This document shows positions 1 to 6,777 of a stretch of DNA of 38,182 bases, piece by piece. Both the position numbers and the translations under genes were made by a program. Within the stretch, counting starts at the first letter, position 1. Each line of letters starts with the position of its first letter. The notes beneath the pieces were generated by a model, which was not told the DNA's origin, did not search any database, and saw nothing but the letters and a program-made list of their open reading frames with translations. The stretch is from an uncultured Eubacteriales bacterium (GTDB taxonomy: Bacteria > Bacillota > Clostridia > Oscillospirales > Oscillospiraceae): positions 1-38,182 of the forward strand of contig URCB01000016.1 of assembly GCA_900546255.1 (NCBI GenBank). Direction: 5' to 3'.

Positions 1-24
1 ACGAGCGGCCATAAAAACCCGGGT

Positions 25-127
25 CCAGGGCGGAGCCCTGGTGTTCTTTCCTCCGACTTTCTCCAAAGAAAGTCGGGCTCCCCCGCCGGAGTCGGCGGGG
101 AACCCACGTCGCAGGTGCTAACCTGCG
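25..127. repeat. Array of four short palindromes
   Basis: Four perfect inverted repeats follow one another with little between them: arms 25-31/35-41 (CCAGGGC, loop 3), 53-62/67-76 (CCGACTTTCT, loop 4), 81-88/93-100 (CCCCGCCG, loop 4) and 110-116/121-127 (CGCAGGT, loop 4). The stems are unrelated in sequence. No coding frame in this stretch looks real. The array lies downstream of the minus-strand operon that ends at 226, so it could aid transcription termination or RNA stability; on the minus strand the outermost hairpin is followed after 7 nt by a run of five T (14-18). A second array of the same style lies at 12687-12993. Function is unknown; 128-225 shows nothing recognisable. Confidence 0.75.
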
Positions 128-225
128 ATGGTCCCAACGGAACCACCTACCGACGGCGCCGCCCCCAAGGCCGGTCCAAGGGACAGAGCTTGCGGGCCCC
201 ATCCCCGCGCCAGTGAGCGCCTACC

Positions 226-1038
226 TCACAGTTCTACCACCAGCCCGGTGGAGAACTGGGTCACTTGCGCCCCCAATTCCTCCCGGAGCAGGGCAAACCC
301 TCTCTCCCCGGTGCAGTGGCCGGTGAGGATCTGGGCCACCCCGGTGTCCCGAAGGCGGCGGGCCAGGGCCCGGACCTCCTGGTCCGGGGTCTCGTAGAGG
401 TGGAAGCCCCCGACGATGGCCAGGATGGGCCGGCCGGGGAAGGCGGCTTGGACCTCCCGGATGATGGTGTCCGCCCCGGCGTGGCAGCAGCTGCTCAAAA
501 GGACCAGCCCCCGGGGCGTCTCCAGCACCAAGGTCTGCTCGTGGGAGAAGTCGTCCGGCACCCACTGCCCCGCCCGGAGGCAGAACATCCCAGCGGCCGC
601 CCCCCGCCGGGCCAGGCCGGGGGTTGTGTGGGGGAGCAGATGCACCCCAGGCAGGGGAGAGAAGGCCCCGGTGACGTACCGAAGCCGGGAGGCAAACCGG
701 TCCAGCAGCCCCCGCTTTGGCCCCTCATACCGCCACAGGCCAGGGGAGTGGTCGAAGCAGACCTCCCCGCAGCTCCCCTGGAGGTAGAAGGGGGCGGAGG
801 GGTTCCGGGCGAAGAAGGCGTCCATCCCGTTGGCGTGGTCCCAGTGGGCGTGGGAGAGGACGCCGAAGGCCACAGCCCCCAGATCCAGCCCCAAAGCCTC
901 GGCGTTTCGGGCGAAGAGATCGCTGGCCCCGGTGTCCAGCAGGAGGGCATGGCCCTGGTACTCCAGGTATAGGGAGAGGCCCCACTCGGCCTCCAGCCCC
1001 CGGGCGGGGAGGTTGTCAGAGAGAACGGTGATGCGCAT
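226..1038 (-). CDS. Metallo-beta-lactamase-fold hydrolase (COG1237-like)
   Basis: Predicted soluble metal-dependent hydrolase of 270 residues. The metal-binding HxHxDH motif is seen as SHAHWDH at about residues 62-68, with a further His after the CC pair near residue 187, a GGFHLY motif near 215 and TGHCTGE near 240. This arrangement is typical of the COG1237 branch (relatives of the archaeal dihydropterin/RFAP synthase proteins), whose bacterial substrates are mostly unknown. I start it at 1038 because AAAGGAGG sits just upstream; an upstream in-frame ATG at 1065 would place that site inside the gene. It is the third gene of a minus-strand operon, 27 nt after the SdpI-like gene. No signal peptide or membrane segment is seen. 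Family is clear; substrate is not. Confidence 0.88.
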   Translation of the reverse strand: MRITVLSDNLPARGLEAEWGLSLYLEYQGHALLLDTGASDLFARNAEALGLDLGAVAFGVLSHAHWDHANGMDAFFARNPSAPFYLQGSCGEVCFDHSPGLWRYEGPKRGLLDRFASRLRYVTGAFSPLPGVHLLPHTTPGLARRGAAAGMFCLRAGQWVPDDFSHEQTLVLETPRGLVLLSSCCHAGADTIIREVQAAFPGRPILAIVGGFHLYETPDQEVRALARRLRDTGVAQILTGHCTGERGFALLREELGAQVTQFSTGLVVEL

Positions 1039-1065
1039 GGCAGCGCCTCCTTTGCAAAAGAGCAT

Positions 1066-1665
1066 TCAGGGGATCCACTTCCGGCGGAAGTAGAGGTAAG
1101 ACAGCAGCCCAGGGACCCCCACCCAGAGGAGGAACACCCCCAAGGTCAGTGCCTCAAACTGGGTCGTCAGGGAGAGACCCGCCAGGTAGACCAGGGCCAG
1201 GGGAAAGGAGAGGTACCCCACCAGCCGGTGGGCCACCGTCCAGGTGTCCTCGTCGGCCACGGTCCAGGGCAGGCGAAGGCCGGTGTGGCGGCTAAAGGGG
1301 AGCTTGGGGGCCAGGTTCCCCAGGAAGAGGAGGACCGCCAGCACCAGGGCAGCGGCGAAGTACTGCTCTCCTGCCTCTGTCCAGGGGAGGTGTCCCGTCT
1401 CCGCCAGCAGGGCAGCCCCTACGCACACCAGGACCAGGGCGGCGTCAAAGGCGGTGACCCACCGCAGGGGCTTCCACTTGGGGCTGTCCGCCGGCAGGTC
1501 GGTGAGGTCCTCCAAATGGCGGGCCAGGTCCCACACCACCCCCAACAGAACGGCCCCCAGCAGCACCAGCCCCGCTAGGCCGCCCAGCACCTGGGCCAGC
1601 AGGGCAGCCCCCAGGATCAGAAGGGTGAGGGCCAGGAGCCGGCTTCTGGGTTCACTCCGTCTCAT
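1066..1665 (-). CDS. SdpI-family integral membrane protein (immunity-like)
   Basis: A 199-residue protein with about six hydrophobic segments (roughly 8-28, 29-46, 70-88, 102-118, 147-166, 170-190). The SdpI/YhfL family signature is present: a GN near 116-117 followed by GLRLPWT at 129-135 and acidic-W residues at 138-142. Bacillus SdpI protects the cell from the SdpC toxin and, when loaded, sequesters the repressor SdpR at the membrane. The N-terminal part lacks the classical P..IP.HW signature of longer family members. The start has an AAAGGAGGA ribosome site and overlaps the end of the upstream ArsR gene by 14 nt, implying translational coupling. The SdpR-SdpI pairing is seen here; no sdpABC toxin genes lie in the window, so the ligand is unknown. 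Confidence 0.85.
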   Translation of the reverse strand: MRRSEPRSRLLALTLLILGAALLAQVLGGLAGLVLLGAVLLGVVWDLARHLEDLTDLPADSPKWKPLRWVTAFDAALVLVCVGAALLAETGHLPWTEAGEQYFAAALVLAVLLFLGNLAPKLPFSRHTGLRLPWTVADEDTWTVAHRLVGYLSFPLALVYLAGLSLTTQFEALTLGVFLLWVGVPGLLSYLYFRRKWIP

Positions 1666-1939
1666 GGCAGGGCTCCTCCTTTCGGCCCAGCAGGTCGGTG
1701 AGCTGAACCACCATCTCCTGAACCACGGAGAGGTTCAGGGTATAGAGGATCTGGTTCCCCCGGCGCTCCGCGGTGATAATCTCCGCCCGCTTCAGCACGT
1801 CCAAATGCCGGGAAATGGAGGGCTGGGAGATGGAAAAGTGGGCGGCAATCTCCCCGGCGGTGCGGCTGCGCCATTTCAGCAGCCGGATGATCTCCCGCCG
1901 GTAGGGGTTGGCCAGGGCCTGGAAAAAGTCGTCTCCCAT
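1652..1939 (-). CDS. ArsR-family repressor (SdpR-like)
   Basis: A 95-residue winged-helix DNA-binding protein. The helix-turn-helix core is visible as EIAAHFSISQPSISRHLDVL (about residues 30-49), followed by the wing RRGNQILY. It has no ArsR-type metal-binding Cys pair (ELCVCDL), in keeping with SdpR-type members that respond to a membrane partner rather than to metal. The start at 1939 is chosen for the GGGAGG site upstream; the open frame extends 21 codons further, but that extension runs into the -10 box of the promoter and cannot be translated. It is the first gene of the arsR-sdpI-hydrolase operon and probably represses its own promoter. Close in sequence style to Bacillus SdpR. Confidence 0.87.
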   Translation of the reverse strand: MGDDFFQALANPYRREIIRLLKWRSRTAGEIAAHFSISQPSISRHLDVLKRAEIITAERRGNQILYTLNLSVVQEMVVQLTDLLGRKEEPCHETE

Positions 1940-1970
1940 ATCGTTGCCTCCCTTCACGTATCTATTTTCT

Positions 1971-1998
1971 ATTATAGCTAAATTGCGAAATAAGTCAA
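1971..1998 (-). promoter_or_regulatory. Sigma-A promoter of the sdpRI-like operon
   Basis: On the minus strand TTGACT (1998-1993) and TATAAT (1976-1971) are separated by 16 bp. Transcription should start near 1964, leaving a leader of about 25 nt before the ArsR start at 1939. The -35 box lies in the T-rich tail of the terminator of the preceding minus-strand operon. Confidence 0.8.
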
Positions 1999-2000
1999 GC

Positions 2001-2034
2001 AAAACCGGGCAGGGTTCAGAGGACCCTGCCCGGT
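2001..2034 (-). terminator. Terminator after the thioesterase gene
   Basis: Perfect 12-bp inverted repeat (arms 2004-2015 and 2023-2034, loop 7) followed on the minus strand by TTTTGCTT. It ends the TIGR04076-thioesterase transcript and directly abuts the -35 box of the next promoter. Confidence 0.85.
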
Positions 2035-2062
2035 GCGTTCTCCTGGGGGATGGTGTGGGGCA

Positions 2063-2479
2063 TTAACCCTGGGTGGGGGTGCCGGTGAAGATCATCTTGG
2101 CCGCCACCTTGTCACTGCCCTCGTTGAAAGCCTCCACGTCCATCACCAGCAGCTGCTTGCCCCGCTTGATAACCTTGGCCACGGCATAGGCTTTGTCCGT
2201 TGTGATGGCCCGGAGGAAGTTGATCTTATATTCCACGCCGATGACGGAGGATCCCTCCGGCAGGACGGTGAGGCCGGCATACCCGGCGGCTGCCTCACAC
2301 AGGGCCCCAGTGACGCCGCCATGGAGGAGCCCGGTCTGCTGGAGCAGATCGTCCCGCTTCTGGCAGGAGATCACCACCCGGCCCTCCTCCGCTTCTTCCA
2401 CCTGCAGGCCCAGAAGTTTGCCGAAACTTTGGTTCTGGATGCCTGCCGCCACTCTGCGCATCATCTCGTTGTCGTTCAT
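2063..2479 (-). CDS. PaaI-type hotdog thioesterase
   Basis: A 138-residue hotdog-fold protein, the usual length of PaaI/YbgC-like acyl-CoA thioesterases. The active-site helix signature is LLHGGVTGALCEAAAG (51-66), with HGG at 53-55 and an acidic residue at 62 in the expected catalytic area. The C-terminal half carries the strand pattern YKINFLRAI...V..GKQLLVMDVEA typical of the family. It is predicted to hydrolyse a CoA thioester in the cytoplasm; the acyl group cannot be told from sequence. The ATG overlaps the stop codon of a 21-codon ORF (ATGA), so initiation may be coupled to it. Its own ribosome site (GGTGA) is weak. Confidence 0.87.
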   Translation of the reverse strand: MNDNEMMRRVAAGIQNQSFGKLLGLQVEEAEEGRVVISCQKRDDLLQQTGLLHGGVTGALCEAAAGYAGLTVLPEGSSVIGVEYKINFLRAITTDKAYAVAKVIKRGKQLLVMDVEAFNEGSDKVAAKMIFTGTPTQG

Positions 2480-2541
2480 GGGAAATCACCGTTCCGGCCG
2501 GGGCGCCTGTGCCTCCGGTCGCCTTTCTCGTTGTTGCTCAT
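2476..2541 (-). CDS. 21-codon ORF upstream of and overlapping the thioesterase
   Basis: Reading on the minus strand, ATG at 2541-2539 is preceded by a strong AGGAGGG site with good spacing, while the thioesterase start has a poor one. The frame encodes 21 residues (MSNNEKGDRRHRRPGRNGDF plus P), very basic and hydrophilic, and its TGA (2478-2476) overlaps the thioesterase ATG. It could be a translated coupling leader or a small protein. I recognise no family. The ribosome site and overlap are seen; translation is inferred. Confidence 0.5.
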   Translation of the reverse strand: MSNNEKGDRRHRRPGRNGDFP

Positions 2542-2586
2542 AAAATCCCTCCTGGGGGGAGGGGGATGGCCTCAGGCCGGGGCCCG

Positions 2587-2949
2587 TCAGGGGGTTTGGC
2601 TGCCAGAGAGAAAGCCGCCGCGGAAAAAGTTTGCTTCCCCCGTCGGGGTGGCCGTCAGACGGAAGATCACGCAGCCGTCGGGGCAGACCACGTCCTTGGT
2701 GTACTTCCCGCTGCCCCCCACGTTCCGCAGGTCGCCGCCGCTTCGGACCGCTTCCATCAGAGGGAACAGGGTTCCCATGACCTTGGAGCAGATCCCCTGG
2801 CCGGCCTGGTTCACCGGGCAGCCGTAGGTGCAGGTGTACCGGTCGCCGATCTCCTCCCCGTTGCGGCAATACCCCTCTGGGGTATTCCCCCGGAGATAGC
2901 CGATGACCTCTACCGTCCAGGTGTACTCCTCCTGATACCATTTTTCCAT
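2587..2949 (-). CDS. TIGR04076-like small Cys-containing protein
   Basis: A 120-residue protein resembling the TIGR04076 family: an N-terminal V.VIGYL segment, then a Cys-rich centre (CRNGEEIGDRYTCTYGCP, followed by GQGICSKVMGTLFPLMEAVR near residues 58-70) and a C-terminal DVVCPDGCVIFRL stretch. Family members are small cytoplasmic proteins of unknown function, common in anaerobes; the conserved Cys suggest metal or redox chemistry, but no function is proven. The start at 2949 is preceded by GAGAAAGGCGG and fits the family length; the open frame extends far upstream without support. First gene of a minus-strand operon with the 21-codon ORF and the thioesterase. Confidence 0.65.
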   Translation of the reverse strand: MEKWYQEEYTWTVEVIGYLRGNTPEGYCRNGEEIGDRYTCTYGCPVNQAGQGICSKVMGTLFPLMEAVRSGGDLRNVGGSGKYTKDVVCPDGCVIFRLTATPTGEANFFRGGFLSGSQTP

Positions 2950-3004
2950 GGCCGTTCCGCCTTTCTCCCTGGGCCTGCCCAAAGGGCCCGGGCCTGTTTG
3001 CCCT

Positions 3005-3033
3005 ATGGTACCACATCCCGTGCCGGGGGACAA
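3005..3033 (-). promoter_or_regulatory. Probable sigma-A promoter of the TIGR04076 gene
   Basis: On the minus strand TTGTCC (3033-3028) and TACCAT (3010-3005) are 17 bp apart, about 55 nt upstream of the start codon at 2949. It is divergent from the spoIIIA promoter. Confidence 0.5.
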
Positions 3034-3048
3034 GATGGAATTTCCCTG

Positions 3049-3077
3049 GCATATTCCCCCAACCCGGCGCATATCTT
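3049..3077 (+). promoter_or_regulatory. Sigma-E-like promoter of spoIIIA
   Basis: GCATATT (3049-3055), a 14-bp spacer and CATATCTT (3070-3077) match the Bacillus sigma-E pattern (kmATATT / CATACAnT) well. Transcription would begin near 3084, which rules out a functional start at the in-frame ATG at 3088 and supports 3106. It agrees with the known mother-cell expression of spoIIIA. Confidence 0.65.
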
Positions 3078-3105
3078 TCCCTAGCTGATGACGGGAGGTG
3101 TATCC

Positions 3106-3999
3106 ATGACGGCTTTGGACAAGGCCCTGCCCCAATTCCTGGGGGCCATGCTGGACTGCCTGCCCCCCAAGGAGCGGGAGGGGGTGGAGGAGCTGCGCCT
3201 CCGGGAGGGGTTCCCCCTCTCCGCCGTCCAGGCGGGGGAGGAGTGGACCCACCCCGCCTGGCGGAACCGCCTCCTCACCGAGGAGGACCTCCGCCGGGTG
3301 GTGGAGACGGCAGGGCGAGGCTCGGTACACACCATTTTAGACCAACTGCGCGGGGGCTATGTCACCGCCCCCGGCGGGGTACGCCTGGGGATCTGTGGGG
3401 AGGGGGCGGTCCGGGACGGGGCCCTCCTGTCCTTCCGGCGCATCACCTCCCTGGCCCTCCGGGTGCCCCACACCATGGAGGGGATTGCCCGCCCCCTTCT
3501 GCCCCGGCTCAACCAGGGGGGGCAGGTGCCCAGCACCCTCATCCTCTCCCCGCCGGGGCTGGGAAAGACCACCTTGCTGCGGGACCTCATCCGCTGCCTC
3601 TCCCTGGGGGAGGGGACGGCGCCCCGCCGGGTGGGGGTGGCCGACGAGCGGGGGGAGCTGGGGGCAGGGGAGCTCCGCTACGCCCTGGGCCCCCGGGCCG
3701 ACGTGCTGGAAAACTGCCCCAAGGACCAGGCCCTGCTGATGCTCCTGCGGGGGATGGCCCCCCAGGTTCTGGCCGCCGACGAGATCACCCACCCGGCGGA
3801 CCTGCGGGCCATGGAGACCGCCGCCGGCTGCGGGGTCACCCTGCTGGCCACCGCCCACGGGGGCAGCTGGGAGGAACTCTCCCTCCGCCCCCTCTACCGG
3901 GAACTGCTGGGGGCGGGGATCTTTCAAAAGTTTGTCTTCATCTCCCTGGTAGCGGGGAAGCGGGTGTACACCGTCCAGGACGGGGGAGGGCCCCCATGA
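3106..3999 (+). CDS. spoIIIAA: Stage III sporulation protein AA (ATPase)
   Basis: A 297-residue AAA/secretion-type ATPase, close to the Bacillus length of 307. Walker A is SPPGLGKTT at 148-156 and Walker B is VLAADE at 221-226, with the typical ERGEL motif near 181. SpoIIIAA is thought to power the mother-cell-to-forespore SpoIIIA-SpoIIQ channel and resembles type II/IV secretion ATPases. The start at 3106 follows GGGAGGTG; an in-frame ATG 18 nt earlier lies too near the predicted transcript start. Its stop overlaps the spoIIIAB start (ATGA). First gene of the complete spoIIIAA-AH operon. Confidence 0.95.
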   Translation: MTALDKALPQFLGAMLDCLPPKEREGVEELRLREGFPLSAVQAGEEWTHPAWRNRLLTEEDLRRVVETAGRGSVHTILDQLRGGYVTAPGGVRLGICGEGAVRDGALLSFRRITSLALRVPHTMEGIARPLLPRLNQGGQVPSTLILSPPGLGKTTLLRDLIRCLSLGEGTAPRRVGVADERGELGAGELRYALGPRADVLENCPKDQALLMLLRGMAPQVLAADEITHPADLRAMETAAGCGVTLLATAHGGSWEELSLRPLYRELLGAGIFQKFVFISLVAGKRVYTVQDGGGPP

Positions 4000-4508
4000 C
4001 TGCCGCCCTGGCAGGGAAGGCCCTGCTGTTTCTGGGGTGCACCGCCCTGGGGGTGCTCCGGGGGCAGGGCCTGCGGCAGCGGGCGGCTTGCCTGCAGGCC
4101 TTCCGCCGGGTTTTGGCGGCTCTGGCCCGGGAGCTGGCCTTCTCCCTGCGCCCTCTGGACCAGTTGATGGCCGGGGCCCAGGAGGGAAGCCAGGGGCCGG
4201 TAGCGGACTTCTTCCGGGCCTGCCGCCAGGCCTTCGCCGCCGGAGGGCGGGAGAGCTGGGCCGACAGCTGGGCAACCGCCCTGGAGGCAACGCCCCTCCC
4301 CCTGACCCCAGAGGACCGCCGCCTGCTGCGAGAGGCGGGGGACGTGCTGGGCCGTTACGACGGGGAGAGCCAGCGGGCCGCCCTGGAGGCCCTCCTGGCC
4401 CGCTTGGAGGACCAGGGGGCCCAGGCCCAGGCCGAGGCCCACCGGCTGTTCCGGGTCTACCTGGCCCTGGGGGTGGCAGCGGGGCTCTTCTGCCTCATCC
4501 TCCTGTGA
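3996..4508 (+). CDS. spoIIIAB: Stage III sporulation protein AB
   Basis: A 170-residue protein, matching the 171 residues of Bacillus SpoIIIAB. An N-terminal hydrophobic segment (about 4-20), a long helical Arg/Glu/Leu-rich middle and a C-terminal membrane anchor (about 152-170) give the GspF-like layout expected of the family. It is thought to be part of the membrane platform of the SpoIIIA channel. The ATG overlaps the spoIIIAA stop by 4 nt. Position between spoIIIAA and spoIIIAC settles the name. Confidence 0.92.
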   Translation: MTAALAGKALLFLGCTALGVLRGQGLRQRAACLQAFRRVLAALARELAFSLRPLDQLMAGAQEGSQGPVADFFRACRQAFAAGGRESWADSWATALEATPLPLTPEDRRLLREAGDVLGRYDGESQRAALEALLARLEDQGAQAQAEAHRLFRVYLALGVAAGLFCLILL

Positions 4509-4556
4509 GGCATGATCCCAGCGGGAGGTGCATAGAGTGGGAGCAACGAAAGAAAC

Positions 4557-4577
4557 CGGGACGAGACCCTCGTTCCG
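4557..4577 (+). promoter_or_regulatory. Hairpin in the spoIIIAB-spoIIIAC gap
   Basis: CGGGACGAG (4557-4565) pairs with CTCGTTCCG (4569-4577), one G-U pair, 3-nt loop. It lies in the only sizeable gap (86 nt) of an otherwise tightly packed operon, 17 nt before the spoIIIAC start. No T tract follows, so it is more likely an RNA stability or processing element than a terminator. Confidence 0.35.
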
Positions 4578-4594
4578 CGGAAAGGAAGGCGGCA

Positions 4595-4789
4595 ATGGAC
4601 GTAGATCTGGTGTTCAAAATCGCGGCGGTGGGAATCCTGGTCTCGGTGCTCAACCAGGTGCTCACCCGGTCCGGCCGGGAGGAGCAGGCCACCATGACCA
4701 CCCTGGCCGGGCTCATCGTGGTCCTCATGATGGTGGTGCAGAAGATCAGCGAGCTCTTCGAGCTGGTCAAGACCCTCTTCGGGCTGTGA
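4595..4789 (+). CDS. spoIIIAC: Stage III sporulation protein AC
   Basis: A 64-residue membrane protein with two hydrophobic helices (about 4-22 and 33-52), the pattern of SpoIIIAC (68 residues in Bacillus). The motif VLNQVLTRSGREEQA between the helices is typical. It forms part of the SpoIIIA membrane complex in the mother-cell engulfing membrane. The start follows AAAGGAAGG. Spacing to spoIIIAD is 6 nt. Confidence 0.93.
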   Translation: MDVDLVFKIAAVGILVSVLNQVLTRSGREEQATMTTLAGLIVVLMMVVQKISELFELVKTLFGL

Positions 4790-4795
4790 TGGGCC

Positions 4796-5179
4796 ATGGA
4801 TATGCTGGCTTTGGGCGCGGTGGGGGTGGTGGCCGCCCTGTTTGCCGTGATGGTCCGGCAGCGGGCCCCGGAGATGGCCTTGGTGTTGGCCATGGCAGCC
4901 TGCGTGCTGCTGCTGTGGAACACCCTGCCCCTGCTGGAGAGCATCCGGGACGTGATGGAGGAGCTGGCCAGCCTCACCGAGATCTCCCCCGCCCTGCTGC
5001 GGCCCATGCTCCAGACGGTGGGGCTGGCCCTGGTGACCAAGCTGGCCGCCGCCCTCTGCCGGGACGCAGGGGAGGGGAGCCTGGCCGCCTTCGTGGAGGT
5101 GGCCGGGGCGGCGGCCGCCGTGCTGGTGGCCTTGCCCCTGTTAAAAATGGTCCTCCAGCTGGTCATGGGGCTGCTGTGA
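4796..5179 (+). CDS. spoIIIAD: Stage III sporulation protein AD
   Basis: A 127-residue integral membrane protein, the usual family size. Four hydrophobic stretches are visible (about 4-20, 26-43, 66-84, 98-124), with the conserved ISPALLRPMLQTVGLALVTK segment in the middle. Component of the SpoIIIA channel with AC and AE. Its stop overlaps the GTG start of spoIIIAE. Confidence 0.93.
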   Translation: MDMLALGAVGVVAALFAVMVRQRAPEMALVLAMAACVLLLWNTLPLLESIRDVMEELASLTEISPALLRPMLQTVGLALVTKLAAALCRDAGEGSLAAFVEVAGAAAAVLVALPLLKMVLQLVMGLL

Positions 5180-6279
5180 GGCGGGTTCTGCTGCTGGTCC
5201 CCCTGCTGGTGCTGCTCCTGATGCCCACCGCCCTGGCCCTGGACCAGGGGGAGATCTGGGAGGAGCAGACCCAAGCCCTGGGGTTGGACGAGCTGGAGCA
5301 GGCCGGGGAGGCTTACACCGGCCAGACGGAGATCGGGGAGGACCTGGACGTGGCCCAGTCCTTCCGCCACATGGCCCAAACCGGGAAGGAGGCCCTGGGC
5401 GGGGTGGTGAAGGCCTCGGTCCGCAGCTGCGTCCTCCTCCTGGCGGTGACCCTGCTGTGCGGCCTGGCCGAGGGCCTCCAAGTGGGCGGGACGGACAGGC
5501 TGGGGGCGGTCACCCTGGTGGGCGCCCTGGTGATTACCACCATCGCCGTGGGGGATGTCAACTCCCTCCTGGCCCAGGGGAAGCAGGCCATCTCCAACAT
5601 GGAGGCGCTGGGGGACGTGCTCCTGCCCACCGTCTCCATGGCCACCGCCGCCAGCGGCGCGCCGGCCATGGCGGTGGTGAAGCACAGCATTACCATCCTA
5701 TTTTCCGACCTGCTCCTCCACCTGATCCAGAACCTGCTCATCCCTCTGTGCTATGCCTATGTGGCCGCCAACGTGGCCTGGGCCGCCCTGGGCAACGACG
5801 GGCTCAAACGGATCGGCGGGCTGCTGAAGTGGCTCATCACCATCCTCCTGTCGGTGGTGCTGCTGGCCTTCATCGCCTACCTCAACCTCTCCGGGGTGAT
5901 CTCCGGTGGGGCGGATGCGGCCACGGTGAAGGCGGCCAAGTTCACCATCTCCAACCTGGTGCCGGTGGTGGGGGGCGTGATCTCCGACACGGCGGAGACC
6001 CTCCTGGCCGGGGCCTCGGTGCTGCGCAACGCCGCAGGGGTCTTTGGGATGCTGGCGGTGCTGGGGATCTGCGTGGTGCCCTTCCTGAACCTGGGGGTGC
6101 ATTATTTAATGTATAAGTGTACCGCCGCCCTGGCAGCCACCGCCTCGGGCAACGGGCGGATCACCGGCCTCATCGAGGCCCTGGGCACCGCCTTCGGCCT
6201 GATCCTGGCCATGACGGCGGCCTGCGCGGTGCTGTTGGTGGTGGCCATGGTGTCCGCCGTGTCGGCGGTGACGGGATAG
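5176..6279 (+). CDS. spoIIIAE: Stage III sporulation protein AE
   Basis: A 367-residue polytopic membrane protein (Bacillus SpoIIIAE about 399). It starts with a signal-peptide-like segment (RR followed by a long Leu/Val stretch ending TALA) and carries about seven further hydrophobic helices. The GTG at 5176 overlaps the spoIIIAD stop (GTGA) and gives exactly this signal sequence at the N-terminus; the same frame is open for hundreds of bases upstream, but that part lies over spoIIIAC/AD and is a shadow. SpoIIIAE is a main membrane component of the channel linking mother cell and forespore. Confidence 0.94.
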   Translation: MRRVLLLVPLLVLLLMPTALALDQGEIWEEQTQALGLDELEQAGEAYTGQTEIGEDLDVAQSFRHMAQTGKEALGGVVKASVRSCVLLLAVTLLCGLAEGLQVGGTDRLGAVTLVGALVITTIAVGDVNSLLAQGKQAISNMEALGDVLLPTVSMATAASGAPAMAVVKHSITILFSDLLLHLIQNLLIPLCYAYVAANVAWAALGNDGLKRIGGLLKWLITILLSVVLLAFIAYLNLSGVISGGADAATVKAAKFTISNLVPVVGGVISDTAETLLAGASVLRNAAGVFGMLAVLGICVVPFLNLGVHYLMYKCTAALAATASGNGRITGLIEALGTAFGLILAMTAACAVLLVVAMVSAVSAVTG

Positions 6280-6291
6280 GAGGGGAGGCAC

Positions 6292-6762
6292 GTGGAACTC
6301 ATCCGCACCTGGATTCTCAGCGTCACCGTCTCCGCCATCGTCATCGCAGTGGCGGAGGCCCTGATGCCCCCAGGGGCCGTCAAGAAGGTGGGCAAGCTCA
6401 CCGGCGGCCTGATCCTGGTGCTGGGCATCCTCCAACCCCTGGTGACCATGGACTATGAGGACCTCTACGACATGGTCACCGCCCTGCCTGCCGGGGCCAT
6501 CGCCCAGGAGGAGGCCCAGACCCACCAGTACGAGGCCATGAAAGGAATCATAGAGGAGGAGTTGGAAGCATACATTGTGGACAAAGGGGAAGCGTTGGGG
6601 GCAGACTGCACGGCCCAGGTGACCTGCACCCCGGGGGAGGGGGAGGTCCCCGTCCCCACCCAGGCCACCGTCACCGGCGACCTGACCCCCGCCCAGCAGG
6701 AGGCCATGTCCCGCTACCTGGAGCAGGAGCTGGGCATCCCCCCCGCAGGGGCAAATCTTTGA
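6292..6762 (+). CDS. spoIIIAF: Stage III sporulation protein AF
   Basis: A 156-residue protein with two N-terminal hydrophobic helices (about 7-24 and 35-52) and a soluble C-terminal domain of ring-building type. The start is GTG at 6292 behind AGGAGGGGAGG. Length is shorter than Bacillus SpoIIIAF (206), but the helix-helix-soluble domain layout and the position between AE and AG are diagnostic. Part of the SpoIIIA channel complex. Confidence 0.9.
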   Translation: MELIRTWILSVTVSAIVIAVAEALMPPGAVKKVGKLTGGLILVLGILQPLVTMDYEDLYDMVTALPAGAIAQEEAQTHQYEAMKGIIEEELEAYIVDKGEALGADCTAQVTCTPGEGEVPVPTQATVTGDLTPAQQEAMSRYLEQELGIPPAGANL

Positions 6763-6777
6763 CAGCGAGGAAGTGCC

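Noticed and set aside
4528..5175. N-terminal extension of spoIIIAE by about 216 codons
   Set aside because: It overlies spoIIIAC and spoIIIAD in another frame and would destroy the signal peptide that starts at the overlapping GTG.
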